Positions 44,305-53,628 of a stretch of 64,000 bases of DNA are shown one piece after another (positions within the stretch are counted from its first letter, which is position 1; every line of letters starts with the position of its first letter). The notes beneath the pieces are model-generated. The model saw only the letters and a program-made list of their open reading frames with translations. It did not search any database and was not told where the DNA came from. The stretch lies in the NCBI GenBank assembly GCA_902590915.1, contig CACIYQ010000003.1:1-64000 (forward strand). The letters are read 5' to 3'. Source of the stretch: an uncultured Pelagibacteraceae bacterium. Its GTDB lineage: Bacteria > Pseudomonadota > Alphaproteobacteria > Pelagibacterales > Pelagibacteraceae. Both the position numbers and the translations under genes were made by a program.

Positions 44305-45363
44305 ATGAAAGAATATTATTTAGCCTTTAGACGTAGTTTAAAAAGTATTATTATTGGCATTATTGGTGGATATATTGGTACGTTAATTAATTTACCATTA
44401 CCTTGGTTGTTGGGGGCTCTATTATTAAACCTCTTTGTATCCTTTAGTAGTTACAAAGTTACTTTTGATAAAAAAATTTTTTTACCCGTCCTTTTGATTA
44501 TAGGTGTAATTCTTGCAGGTTCCTTCAACATAACTTTACTTTATAAAATCCACTTGTGGATTTACTCTTCAATAGCAATGATTTTATGCACAATAGCAGG
44601 AACTATCGCAGCATCTTTTTATTTTTATAAGATATGTAAATTTAACAAGTTGGTTTCTATTTTGGCAGCTCTACCTGGAGCATTTGTAGTTATAGCTGGA
44701 GCAATTAATGATATCACTACAGATAAAAAAAAAAGTGGGCAAGTTGTAATTCCTCAAGCCACTAGAGTCTTGTTTATTGTTTTATTTTTACCCTTTATTT
44801 TTGTCACTCAGATTGGATATCAAGAAATAGATTCTTTTGGCAATACCCCAACATTTGATTTGAGATACTTTGGGGAATTAATATTTTTAATTATAGTATC
44901 TCTAATAGGTACAAAAGTCTTAGAAAAGTTCAGAATACCATCAGCACCAATACTTGCAGCAATGATTGTTGCAGGTTTTTTTTATACATTTGAGTTTACT
45001 ACAGCAAAGTTTCCTGATGTATTTATAAATGTTGCCTTTGTATTTTTAGGATCTGCAATTGGCTGTAGACTAAGTGGATTAGCTCCAAAAGAGATATTAT
45101 TTTACTCTTTTCATGGAGCAATTATGTCAGCAATTTTGTTGGCAATTGCAGCTTTCTTTGCATACTTACTAAAAATATTCTTTGGCTTTGATTTTATGTC
45201 AGCTTTTTTAAGTTTTGCACCAGGTGGATTACATGAAATGGTTGTAATAAGTGTTGCATACAATATAGATCCACTTTTTGTAAGCTATCATCATTTTTTG
45301 AGAATTTTTTTCATAATATTTTCTATCCCATTTATTTTAAAAATAATGAAGAAAAAAAATTAA
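44305..45363 (+). CDS. AbrB-family membrane permease
   Basis: A 352-residue membrane protein of the AbrB/COG3180 type, wrongly called ammonia monooxygenase in many annotations. It shows the internal duplication: GYIGTLINLPLPWLLGALLLNLF in the first half and FRIPSAPILAAMIVAGFFYTFE in the second, with FAPGGLHEMVVISVAYNIDPLFVSYHHFLRI at the end. About ten helices. The family is linked to uptake or efflux of small carbon compounds, with no fixed substrate. It follows the lyase gene by 2 bases, so it may be a second importer or an exporter of an acidic product. Confidence 0.85.
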   Translation: MKEYYLAFRRSLKSIIIGIIGGYIGTLINLPLPWLLGALLLNLFVSFSSYKVTFDKKIFLPVLLIIGVILAGSFNITLLYKIHLWIYSSIAMILCTIAGTIAASFYFYKICKFNKLVSILAALPGAFVVIAGAINDITTDKKKSGQVVIPQATRVLFIVLFLPFIFVTQIGYQEIDSFGNTPTFDLRYFGELIFLIIVSLIGTKVLEKFRIPSAPILAAMIVAGFFYTFEFTTAKFPDVFINVAFVFLGSAIGCRLSGLAPKEILFYSFHGAIMSAILLAIAAFFAYLLKIFFGFDFMSAFLSFAPGGLHEMVVISVAYNIDPLFVSYHHFLRIFFIIFSIPFILKIMKKKN

Positions 45364-45389
45364 TTTAAATATTAATAATTAAAATAATA

Positions 45390-45407
45390 ATGTAATTTAA
45401 TTTACAT
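45390..45407. promoter_or_regulatory. Inverted repeat upstream of the alpha/beta hydrolase gene
   Basis: ATGTAA-N6-TTACAT is a perfect 6-base inverted repeat just before the ATG at 45414, in a 50-base gap inside an otherwise tight operon. It is too AT-rich to exclude chance. Confidence 0.3.
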
Positions 45408-45413
45408 ATTATC

Positions 45414-46547
45414 ATGGAAACTAATTCAGCAATTAATCTAAAAGAACATAAAATTTTTTTTGTAGGAGGGGAGAGTTTTTTAGCTGATGGAAAAAAGGTT
45501 ATCAGAGGACAAATGTATGTGGAGCAATTTGAACCTGTTAAAACTAATAATAAAAATATTATTTTAATTCATGGTGGTGGACAAAGTGGATCAGGTTTTA
45601 TTACTACAGCGGACGGCAGACGAGGGTGGATGCATGATTTTTTATCCTCAGGATACACAGTTTATGTTGTAGATCAACCAGGTAGAGCAAGATCTGGTTA
45701 TTCAGAAAAATTGTATGGAAATTATATAGATAGAGAGACAAATATAGACGATGCTGAAAGAAGATTTACGGGCATGTCAAAAAAAGGAAATTGGCCACAA
45801 TCAAAAACACATACTCAGTGGCCTGGAACTGGATTAAGAGGAGATAATATTTTTGAGCAATACATGGCCTCACAAGTAAATACTATGTCAGATAGAATTT
45901 ATATAGAAGAGATATCAAAAAAAGCACTTTCCGAATTGATTGATTTGATAGGACACACTGCAGTTTTAGGTCATAGTCAAGGGGGACCTTTTTGTTGGCT
46001 TGCTGCTGATTTAAGACCAGACAAAGTAAAATGTTGTATAGCTGTGGAACCAAATGGACCTCCTTTTTTTAATGTTTCTTACGGAGGTGTTAAGCATAGT
46101 CATTTGGATAAGCAAACATTCAAAAAAAATGAGTATGATAAAGATTGGTATCAAACTAGTTCTGAACTAGATCGAATTAATGGTATCACCTATTCACCAT
46201 TGACATATGACCCTCCTTTAAAAAAAGATGAAAAATTAATTCCTGAGCTTGATAAAAACAATACAAAGGATGATTTGGTTCAGTGTTTCTTACAAAAAGA
46301 ACCTGCAAGAAAATTGAAAAATTTGTCCAAAACAAATATTCTTATTCTGACAGGTCAGTCCTCATATCATGCACCATACGATCATGGAACTAGTAATTTT
46401 TTAAATCAAGCAGGGGTTAAGCACGAATTTATTAGGCTGGAGGACCACGACATAATGGGTAATGGTCATATGATGATGCATGAAAAAAATAGCAAAGAAA
46501 TTTCTACATTTATTAGTAATTGGATAGAAAAAAATTATAGCATTTAG
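45414..46547 (+). CDS. Alpha/beta hydrolase (esterase-type)
   Basis: A 377-residue hydrolase with no leader peptide, so cytoplasmic. The oxyanion region is NIILIHGGGQSGSGF near residues 43-57, the nucleophile elbow is LGHSQGGPFCW near residues 183-193 (Ser186), and the C-terminal acid/His region contains RLEDHDIMGNGHMMMH. GRRGWMHDFLSSGYTVYVVDQPGRARSG is characteristic of a little-studied esterase branch seen next to catabolic genes. It may open a lactone or ester linked to the island's substrate. It follows the AbrB gene after 50 bases and precedes pxpB. Confidence 0.75.
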   Translation: METNSAINLKEHKIFFVGGESFLADGKKVIRGQMYVEQFEPVKTNNKNIILIHGGGQSGSGFITTADGRRGWMHDFLSSGYTVYVVDQPGRARSGYSEKLYGNYIDRETNIDDAERRFTGMSKKGNWPQSKTHTQWPGTGLRGDNIFEQYMASQVNTMSDRIYIEEISKKALSELIDLIGHTAVLGHSQGGPFCWLAADLRPDKVKCCIAVEPNGPPFFNVSYGGVKHSHLDKQTFKKNEYDKDWYQTSSELDRINGITYSPLTYDPPLKKDEKLIPELDKNNTKDDLVQCFLQKEPARKLKNLSKTNILILTGQSSYHAPYDHGTSNFLNQAGVKHEFIRLEDHDIMGNGHMMMHEKNSKEISTFISNWIEKNYSI

Positions 46548-46586
46548 TTATTTATGTATAATCAACCACTGATTATATAGAGTAAT

Positions 46587-47261
46587 ATGATTAATAAAAT
46601 TGTAAATTTAGGTGACTCAGCTTTATATTGTGATTTTGGACAAGAAGTAAATAAGGAAATTAATTCTAAAGTAATAAAATATTTTAATTCTGTTAGAAAA
46701 AGTAATATCGAAGGTATTACCAATGTTACTCCTTCATACAACAAACTTATAATTTCTTTTAATTTATCAATCACAAATTTTAAAAAAATAAAAAAAGAAA
46801 TTGAGGTATTAAATATCGATTATGAAAATAAAATTATTAATAAAGAAATACAAATACCTGTTTGCTGTGAAAGCTCTTTTTCTCTAGATATTAAAAGATT
46901 AGAAAAAAAATTGAGTTTAAACAGAGAACAAATTCTAGAAAAATTTTTTAATAAAAAATACTTTTGTTACATGACTGGATTTATAGCTGGTATGCCTTTC
47001 TTAGGGGATCTAGATGAAAATATGAGAGCTAATAGGTTAGAAACTCCACGTGTTAAAGTACCTAAGGGATCAATTGGATTAACTGAACAATTTACAAATA
47101 TTTATACATTTGAAAGTCCCGGTGGTTGGAACATTATTGGAAACACTCCTTTAAATATTTTCAATAATCTAAATGAAAATGAACCAAACTTAATTAGTCC
47201 AGGAGATACAGTCATTTTCAAAGAAATAACTTCTAGTGAATATAAAAATTATCATGATTAA
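46587..47261 (+). CDS. pxpB: 5-oxoprolinase subunit B (KipI family)
   Basis: A 224-residue KipI/allophanate-hydrolase subunit 1 type protein: LGDSALYCDFGQEVNKEINSKV at the start, NVTPSYNKLIISF, ICYMTGFIAGMPFLGDLDENM-type segment (FCYMTGFIAGMPFLGDL) near residues 129-145, and TPRVKVPKGSIGLTEQFTNIYTFESPGGWNIIG near 151. PxpB with PxpC and PxpA forms ATP-dependent 5-oxoprolinase. It overlaps pxpC. pxpA is 24 kb away at 22.1 kb. Confidence 0.9.
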   Translation: MINKIVNLGDSALYCDFGQEVNKEINSKVIKYFNSVRKSNIEGITNVTPSYNKLIISFNLSITNFKKIKKEIEVLNIDYENKIINKEIQIPVCCESSFSLDIKRLEKKLSLNREQILEKFFNKKYFCYMTGFIAGMPFLGDLDENMRANRLETPRVKVPKGSIGLTEQFTNIYTFESPGGWNIIGNTPLNIFNNLNENEPNLISPGDTVIFKEITSSEYKNYHD

Positions 47262-48198
47262 TTCTTATTTTAAATTCATCAGATCTGGAATAAATACAAC
47301 CTATCAGGATAAAGGTAGAGAAAATTTATATCATATTGGAATTCCATATAGTGGAGCCATGGATAATAGAAATTTTCTTATTGCAAATAAATTAGTTAAC
47401 AATAACTTAAATGCACCTGTTTTAGAATTTGCCTATCAAGGTCCTCATCTAAAATACCAAGGAGATACAATAATTATTGCTATAACTGGCGATGTAATTT
47501 TTAAAATTATAAAAAATGGTGTTGAATACACTGGAAATTGTTATGAGAGCTATCAAATAGAAAACGGAGATGAAATAGATATAATCTCAACTAACAAAAC
47601 GATATATGGATATTTAGCTATTGGTGGAGAAATTGATATAAAGTTTCAGTGGAAAAGTTGTTCAATTAATACCAATGCTAAAATAGGCTCTAATAATGGA
47701 AAGAAATTAGAAAACAATCAGACTATAAAACTATTAAAATTAAATTCTAACAAAGACAAAAAAAAAATAGATTACACCAATTCAAAAGTTGAAAATATTA
47801 GAGTTATTAAAGGTACAAATTTTAATTACTTTTCAGACGAAGGAATAAAAATTTTTTTTGAAAAAAAATTTATAGTTTCAAAACTGTCTGATAGAATGGG
47901 AATGAGACTTCAAGGAAATAAAATAAATAATGTTGTAAATACAAATATAAAGTCTGAAGGATTAATTAAAGGTGTAATTCAAGTTCCACCAGACGGAAAT
48001 CCAATTATAATGTTATCAGATCATGGTACAATTGGTGGCTATCCAAAAATTGGGGTTGTAGCTAGTGTCGATTATGACCGATTGGTTCAAATAACCCCAG
48101 GATCAGAAATTAAGTTTACAGAAATACAATTAACTGATGCAGAAACATTGTTTAAGCTGTATGAGATGGATACGGACAATCTACTTAGTCAAATTTAA
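47254..48198 (+). CDS. pxpC: 5-oxoprolinase subunit C (KipA family, biotin-independent)
   Basis: A 314-residue KipA/allophanate-hydrolase subunit 2 protein. FIRSGINTTYQDKGRENLYHIGIPYSGAMD is the typical N-terminus and LSDHGTIGGYPKIGVVASVDYDRLVQITPGSEIKF the typical end. ATG 47254 overlaps the pxpB stop by 8 bases and gives the usual N-terminus; an in-frame GTG at 47236 is possible. It probably forms the catalytic complex with PxpB. The stop overlaps the next gene by one base. Confidence 0.9.
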   Translation: MINSYFKFIRSGINTTYQDKGRENLYHIGIPYSGAMDNRNFLIANKLVNNNLNAPVLEFAYQGPHLKYQGDTIIIAITGDVIFKIIKNGVEYTGNCYESYQIENGDEIDIISTNKTIYGYLAIGGEIDIKFQWKSCSINTNAKIGSNNGKKLENNQTIKLLKLNSNKDKKKIDYTNSKVENIRVIKGTNFNYFSDEGIKIFFEKKFIVSKLSDRMGMRLQGNKINNVVNTNIKSEGLIKGVIQVPPDGNPIIMLSDHGTIGGYPKIGVVASVDYDRLVQITPGSEIKFTEIQLTDAETLFKLYEMDTDNLLSQI

Positions 48199-49070
48199 TG
48201 AATGTAATTAGAAAATTGCCAGGTCCCTTATTAGTATTTCTTGGTGCTTGCAGTCTAAGTTTTGGCGGTTTAATAGTTAAGTCGTTTGAAGGTGCAACTC
48301 TTTGGCAAATTTTATTTTGGAGAACAGTTTTTTTTCTAATCATAATTAGTCTTTACTTAATCATAACTTACAAAAAAAAAGTATTTCGCTCATTCTATAA
48401 TTTAGGATTTCCAGGATTTATTGGAGGTTTTGTTTTATCATTTGGTTTTTGTGGATACGTTTTTGCAATGTATAACACTACTGTCGCAAATGCTAATTTC
48501 ATAATTCAAACACAAACAATCTTTTTAGCAATTTTTGGATATTTTTTTCTAAAGGAAAAAATTTCAGTCATCACACTTACTTCTATTATATTGGCAGTTT
48601 CTGGTATCCTTTTGATGGTAGGAAACTCTCTATCCCCAGGTCAAATGACAGGAAATGTTGCTGCGTTTATAATGCCAATTTCGTTTGCAGTTTTAATATT
48701 AGTTGTAAGAAAATATCCTAATGTAGATATGGTGCCAGCACAATTTATTGCTGGAATTTTTGCTCTAACTATTGGTTTTTTAATGTCTGGAAAAATTTTA
48801 ATTTCTGCACATGATATTTTTCTAGGTTTCCTTGCAGGTTTTATGCAATTAGGATTTGGATTTATTTTAATTACAATTGGTGCTCAAAGAACACCATCCG
48901 CTATGGTTGGAATCATAATGTTGACAGAGGCAGTTCTCGGACCACTTTGGGCATGGATATTTATTAACGAACAGCCACCATTTATAGTGATTATTGGAGG
49001 GGCAATTGTAATTTTTGCAGTATTACTTCAATTTTACAATCTTTATTCCTTAGAAAAAAAGACTGCTTAA
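48198..49070 (+). CDS. DMT-superfamily (EamA) transporter
   Basis: A 290-residue permease with ten predicted helices in two EamA repeats: FLGACSLSFGGLIVKSFEGATLWQILFWRTVFF at the start and MVGIIMLTEAVLGPLWAWIFINEQPPF near 235-260. Drug/metabolite transporters often export amino acids or metabolites. Coupling to pxpBC (TAATG overlap) suggests 5-oxoproline, glutamate or a related compound, by inference. It is the last gene of the island; a new promoter and the glycine riboswitch follow. Confidence 0.87.
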   Translation: MNVIRKLPGPLLVFLGACSLSFGGLIVKSFEGATLWQILFWRTVFFLIIISLYLIITYKKKVFRSFYNLGFPGFIGGFVLSFGFCGYVFAMYNTTVANANFIIQTQTIFLAIFGYFFLKEKISVITLTSIILAVSGILLMVGNSLSPGQMTGNVAAFIMPISFAVLILVVRKYPNVDMVPAQFIAGIFALTIGFLMSGKILISAHDIFLGFLAGFMQLGFGFILITIGAQRTPSAMVGIIMLTEAVLGPLWAWIFINEQPPFIVIIGGAIVIFAVLLQFYNLYSLEKKTA

Positions 49071-49074
49071 AATA

Positions 49075-49103
49075 TTGACATTAATCAATATATGTTAGAT
49101 TAT
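49075..49103 (+). promoter_or_regulatory. Promoter of the gcvTHP operon
   Basis: A consensus TTGACA -35 (49075-49080) is followed after 17 bases by GATTAT (49098-49103; TAGATT two bases earlier is an alternative). Transcription would start near 49110, exactly where the glycine riboswitch begins. Confidence 0.68.
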
Positions 49104-49109
49104 TTCACT

Positions 49110-49255
49110 ACGGGAGAGATCACGATTTTATTGTGACACCGAAGGAGCAACCACCCAGGAAACTCTCAGGTAAAAGGACCGTAACATATTAACTCTGGAA
49201 AGAGATTAGATTCTCGCCGAAGGAGTAAAACTCTCAGGCAAATATACAGATGGGT
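49110..49255 (+). ncRNA. Tandem glycine riboswitch upstream of gcvT
   Basis: Two glycine aptamers in tandem. Aptamer 1 (about 49110-49183) has GGGAGAG, ACACCGAAGGAGCAA, ACTCTCAGG and AAAGGACCG. Aptamer 2 (about 49193-49255) has TCTGGAAAGAG, CGCCGAAGGAG, ACTCTCAGGCAAA and CAGATGGG. These are the classical conserved elements of gcvT-type riboswitches, and the linker is short. Glycine binding normally turns on the glycine-cleavage genes. No terminator stem precedes gcvT, so control is probably at translation initiation. Confidence 0.96.
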
Positions 49256-49268
49256 ACAAAGAGTTAGT

Positions 49269-50372
49269 ATGGAAATTAAAAAAACATCTTTAAATAAGTT
49301 ACATCAAGATTGTCAGGCAAAGTTTGTTGAATTTGCTGGTTATGAGATGCCAATTCAATATAGCAAAGGTGTCATAGAAGAGCATAAATTTACAAGATCA
49401 CATGCTGGTATCTTTGATGTTTCACATATGGGTCAGTTATTTATTTATGGAAATGAAAATCTAACATCCGATCTTGAAAAAATTTTTCCTTTAGATCTAA
49501 AAAATCTTCAACAAAATTGCTCTAAGTACAGTTTTCTTATGAACGAAGAGGCAGGTATTTATGATGATCTTATAATTACCAAACTGGAAAATGGATACTT
49601 AATTATTTTAAATGCTGCATGCAAAGAAAAAGATTTTGAAATTTTAAACAATACATTATCTAAAAAATATAAAATGGAATTAAGTAATGATAGAGCTCTA
49701 GTTGCAATACAAGGTCCAAAAGCAGTAGAAATTTTAAATGAAACTATAAATGGGGTTAAAAACCTAACTTTTATGACTGGTGACTGGTTTGATTATAATG
49801 GTCAAAAGTTATTTGTTACTAGATCAGGATATACAGGAGAGGATGGTTTTGAAATATCCATTCTAAATGATTTAGCTGAAGTATTCACAAAAAGCTTAAT
49901 TAAGAAGGGTGCAGAATTAATTGGTCTTGGAGCAAGAGATACTTTGAGATTAGAGGCTGGATTGTGTTTATATGGTCATGAGTTAGACCTAAATAAAACT
50001 CCAGTAGAGGCAAACCTTAAATGGGCAATATCAAAGGAAAGATTATCGAATGGAGGTTTTGTTGGCTCTAATAAAATAATTAATCAAATTAAGGATGGTG
50101 CAAAACAAATAAGAGTTGGAATTAAACCTGAAGGCAGATTAATCGCTAGAGAAAAGACAAAGATTTTTAATGAAAGTGAGTTACCAATTGGAGAAATAAC
50201 AAGCGGCACATTTGGTCCAAGTATTAATGGTCCAATAGCAATGGGATATGTTGATAAAGAATTTTCTAAAATCAATACTAAAATTTTATTAGAGGTAAGA
50301 GGTAAAAAACATCCAGCAAATATTTGTAGGTTACCGTTCTACAAAAAAAGTTACGTGAAAGGAGTGAATTAA
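49269..50372 (+). CDS. gcvT: Glycine cleavage system T protein (aminomethyltransferase)
   Basis: Transfers the methylene group from H-protein-bound glycine to tetrahydrofolate, releasing ammonia. A 367-residue GcvT-fold protein: [35 protein letters not shown] near the start is diagnostic, followed by [34 protein letters not shown] (folate site) and [21 protein letters not shown]. It is the first gene after the glycine riboswitch and overlaps gcvH by one base (TAATG). DAO-fused dimethylglycine-type enzymes are longer, so this is a stand-alone GcvT. Confidence 0.97.
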   Translation: MEIKKTSLNKLHQDCQAKFVEFAGYEMPIQYSKGVIEEHKFTRSHAGIFDVSHMGQLFIYGNENLTSDLEKIFPLDLKNLQQNCSKYSFLMNEEAGIYDDLIITKLENGYLIILNAACKEKDFEILNNTLSKKYKMELSNDRALVAIQGPKAVEILNETINGVKNLTFMTGDWFDYNGQKLFVTRSGYTGEDGFEISILNDLAEVFTKSLIKKGAELIGLGARDTLRLEAGLCLYGHELDLNKTPVEANLKWAISKERLSNGGFVGSNKIINQIKDGAKQIRVGIKPEGRLIAREKTKIFNESELPIGEITSGTFGPSINGPIAMGYVDKEFSKINTKILLEVRGKKHPANICRLPFYKKSYVKGVN

Positions 50373-50752
50373 TGAGTGAAGTTAAATTTTCAAAAGAACA
50401 TGAGTGGATTACTTTAGCAGGAGATGTAGCCACAATTGGTATAACTCAACACGCAACTGAAATGCTAGGTGATATAGTATTTGCAGAATTACCTGAGAAG
50501 GGCTCAAATGTTGAAAAGGATGGAACCGCTGGAGTAGTTGAATCTACTAAAGCTGCGAGTGACGTTTATACACCTGTAAGTGGGGAAGTTGTTGATATAA
50601 ACCAAGCTATTGTTGATGATCCTGCAAAAATAAATGAGGATCCTGAGGGTGCAGCTTGGTTTTTTAAATTAAAAATGAAAGATATTTCTGAGTTAGATAG
50701 TTTAATGAATAAAGAGGAATACGATAAGTTTGCAAAGGAGAGCTCTAGTTAA
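50372..50752 (+). CDS. gcvH: Glycine cleavage system H protein (lipoyl carrier)
   Basis: A 126-residue lipoyl carrier of the glycine cleavage system. [21 protein letters not shown] is the standard start and the lipoylated lysine is Lys60 in [19 protein letters not shown]. It shuttles the aminomethyl group between GcvP, GcvT and the Lpd enzyme. The strong AAAGGAG before its ATG and the one-base overlaps on both sides suggest balanced high translation. No lpd gene is in this window. Confidence 0.98.
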   Translation: MSEVKFSKEHEWITLAGDVATIGITQHATEMLGDIVFAELPEKGSNVEKDGTAGVVESTKAASDVYTPVSGEVVDINQAIVDDPAKINEDPEGAAWFFKLKMKDISELDSLMNKEEYDKFAKESSS

Positions 50753-53622
50753 TGTTACATAATTCACAAAAAGATTTTTTGAGAAGACATATCGGTCCGT
50801 CTGAGGAAGATCAAAAAAAAATGCTCAGTGAACTTAAATATAGTTCTTTAGATGACCTTATAAAAAATACTGTTCCAGAAAAAATACAGTTTAAAGGTGA
50901 ACTAAATATTGGTGAGTCTAATTCAGAATATGAAGCGCTAAGAAAATTAAAAGTGATTTCAAAAAAAAATCAGATTTACTCTAATTTTATTGGAATGGGA
51001 TACTACGGAACTTATACTCCATATGTAATTTTACGAAATATATTAGAAAATCCTGGTTGGTATACTTCATACACACCTTATCAGCCTGAAGTAGCTCAAG
51101 GTAGATTAGAAATGTTACTGAACTTCCAACAGATGATTGTCGATTTTACTGGTATGGACATTGCTAATGCATCTTTACTTGATGAAAGTACAGCTGCTGC
51201 TGAAGCCGTGGGTTTGAGTTACAGGTTAAATAAAAGTGATTGCAAACTAGTATTTGTATCAGAAAACTGTCATCTACAAACAATTGATCTCATAAAAACT
51301 AGGGCAGAACCTATGGGGCTAAAAGTTCTTGTCGGGAATGAAGATAAAGTTTTAGAGAATTTAAAAGAAGATGTTATATGTGGAATTTTACAATATCCTG
51401 GAACCTTAGGTGACATTAAAGATCCAAGTGAATCAATAAGTAAAATCCATAAAAAGAATGGTAAAGCGATACTTGCATGCGATTTACTTTCACTTGCTAA
51501 ATTGAAAACACCAAGAGAACTAGGTGCTGATATAGCCGTGGGTAGTTCTCAACGGTTTGGAATTCCGATGGGTTATGGTGGTCCTCACGCAGCATTTTTT
51601 GCAACAAAAGATGAATATAAAAGATCTTTACCAGGTAGATTAGTAGGAGTTTCAGTGGATAGACACGGAAATAAAGCATATAGATTATCATTACAAACTA
51701 GAGAGCAGCACATAAGAAGAGATAAAGCTACAAGTAACATTTGTACAGCTCAAGCCTTATTAGCAATTGTGTCAGCAGCATATGCTATTTATCACGGTCC
51801 AGAGGGAATTAAAAATATTTCTGAAAGAGTGTCTCAATTAGCAAAAAATTTTGCTGATAAAATAAAACAATCTGGATATGAATTATATTCAGATTATTTT
51901 TTTGATACTGTAACTATTATCACTAAAGATAAGACTGATCAGATTTTCGAAAATGCTTTAAATCAAAAAGTTAATATTAGAAAAGTAAATACGGAAATGT
52001 TATCAGTATCTTTTGATGAAAGAAAAAATGTTTATAGAGTAAACCAACTACTAAAAATTTTTAATGCAGCAGAATCAATTAAAAAAGAAGATCCTGTAGC
52101 AAATTTAGTAAATTTACCAAAAAATTTAATTAGATCTTCTAAATATTTAGAACACCCTGTTTTTAATTCATATCATTCAGAGACAGAAATGCTTAGATAT
52201 CTTAAAAAGTTAGAAGATAAAGATATAGCTCTTAACAGAACCATGATTGCACTAGGCTCATGTACTATGAAATTAAATGCTACTGCAGAAATGATACCTA
52301 TTTCATGGAGAGAATTAGCTGAGCCTCATCCGTTTGTGCCTGTTGAACAGATGGAGGGTTATCGAGAATTGTTCACTGATCTTAAAAATTGGCTAAGATC
52401 AATCACCGGTTTTTCTGGAGTTTCGCTTCAGCCGAATGCAGGTGCTCAAGGTGAATATGCGGGATTAATGGTAATACGAAAATATCACTTAGACAGAGGT
52501 GATGAAAATAGAAATATATGTTTAATACCTAGCTCAGCACATGGAACAAATCCAGCAAGTGCACAAATGGTTGGAATGAAAGTTGTAGTAGTTGATTGTG
52601 ATAAAGAAGGGAATGTAGATTTTGAAGATTTAAAGAAAAAAGCGGAAACACATTCAGAAAATCTTGGAGCTTTGATGGTTACATATCCATCAACACATGG
52701 TGTTTTTGAAGAAAAAATATCAGATATCTGTGATTTAGTTCATAAACATGGTGGTCAAGTTTATATGGATGGTGCAAACCTAAATGCGCTCGTAGGTATT
52801 GCAAAACCTGGAAATTTTGGTCCAGATGTTTGTCATATAAACTTACACAAAACTTTCTGTATTCCACATGGTGGTGGAGGACCAGGTATGGGTCCAATTG
52901 CTTGCAAAAGACACTTACAAGTTTATTTGCCCAATCATCCAGTGGTTAAAGATTGTGGTCCTGCAACAGGTATAGGCGCAGTTTCTGCAGCACCATGGGG
53001 TAGTTCAAGTATTTTATCTATTTCATGGATGTATATAAAAATGATGGGTTCTCAAGGTTTAAAATTAGCAACAGAAGTTGCCATCTTAAACGCCAATTAT
53101 ATAGCTCATAGATTAAAAAACCATTTTCCAATTTTATACAAAGGTACTAATGGGAATGTTGCGCATGAATGTATAATTGATATTAGATCAATTAAAAGTG
53201 AAACGGGTGTGAGCGAGGAAGACATTGCAAAAAGATTAATAGACTATGGGTTCCATGCACCAACAATGTCTTGGCCAGTTGCTGGCACAATGATGATAGA
53301 GCCTACCGAGAGTGAAAGTTTAACAGAAATGGATAGATTTTGTGATACTTTAATAAATATTAAAACGGAAATAGAAATGATCAAGTCGGGTAAATTTGAT
53401 AAAATAGATAATCCAATTAAAAATGCACCTCACACTGATATTGAACTTTCGTCAGATGAATGGGAACACAAATATTCTAGACAGCAAGCAGCGTATCCTG
53501 CAAAATTCTTGAAAACAAATAAATTTTGGCCTCCAGTCGCAAGAGTAGACAATGTTTATGGAGATAAAAATATTTTTTGTACTTGTCCAAGTATAGATGA
53601 GTTTAAAGAAGATGCAGCATAA
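50752..53622 (+). CDS. gcvP: Glycine dehydrogenase (decarboxylating), single-chain GcvP
   Basis: PLP enzyme that decarboxylates glycine and loads the H protein. At 956 residues it is the fused form containing both halves (separate gcvPA/gcvPB in many bacteria). The N-terminal half starts FLRRHIGPSEEDQKKML and has SNFIGMGYYGTYTP and LDESTAAAEAV. The C-terminal half has SCTMKLNATAEMIP, PNAGAQGEYAGLMVI, and the PLP lysine in CHINLHKTFCIPHGGGGPGMGP. It completes gcvT-gcvH-gcvP under the glycine riboswitch. The folate-bound carbon can be oxidised to formate and on to CO2 by the formate dehydrogenase at 61.9 kb. Confidence 0.98.
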   Translation: MLHNSQKDFLRRHIGPSEEDQKKMLSELKYSSLDDLIKNTVPEKIQFKGELNIGESNSEYEALRKLKVISKKNQIYSNFIGMGYYGTYTPYVILRNILENPGWYTSYTPYQPEVAQGRLEMLLNFQQMIVDFTGMDIANASLLDESTAAAEAVGLSYRLNKSDCKLVFVSENCHLQTIDLIKTRAEPMGLKVLVGNEDKVLENLKEDVICGILQYPGTLGDIKDPSESISKIHKKNGKAILACDLLSLAKLKTPRELGADIAVGSSQRFGIPMGYGGPHAAFFATKDEYKRSLPGRLVGVSVDRHGNKAYRLSLQTREQHIRRDKATSNICTAQALLAIVSAAYAIYHGPEGIKNISERVSQLAKNFADKIKQSGYELYSDYFFDTVTIITKDKTDQIFENALNQKVNIRKVNTEMLSVSFDERKNVYRVNQLLKIFNAAESIKKEDPVANLVNLPKNLIRSSKYLEHPVFNSYHSETEMLRYLKKLEDKDIALNRTMIALGSCTMKLNATAEMIPISWRELAEPHPFVPVEQMEGYRELFTDLKNWLRSITGFSGVSLQPNAGAQGEYAGLMVIRKYHLDRGDENRNICLIPSSAHGTNPASAQMVGMKVVVVDCDKEGNVDFEDLKKKAETHSENLGALMVTYPSTHGVFEEKISDICDLVHKHGGQVYMDGANLNALVGIAKPGNFGPDVCHINLHKTFCIPHGGGGPGMGPIACKRHLQVYLPNHPVVKDCGPATGIGAVSAAPWGSSSILSISWMYIKMMGSQGLKLATEVAILNANYIAHRLKNHFPILYKGTNGNVAHECIIDIRSIKSETGVSEEDIAKRLIDYGFHAPTMSWPVAGTMMIEPTESESLTEMDRFCDTLINIKTEIEMIKSGKFDKIDNPIKNAPHTDIELSSDEWEHKYSRQQAAYPAKFLKTNKFWPPVARVDNVYGDKNIFCTCPSIDEFKEDAA

Positions 53623-53628
53623 AAATTA

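Noticed and set aside
44305-45363. Annotation as ammonia monooxygenase
   Set aside because: AbrB-type permeases often carry this mislabel. The protein is an all-membrane duplicated permease with no copper-oxygenase motifs.
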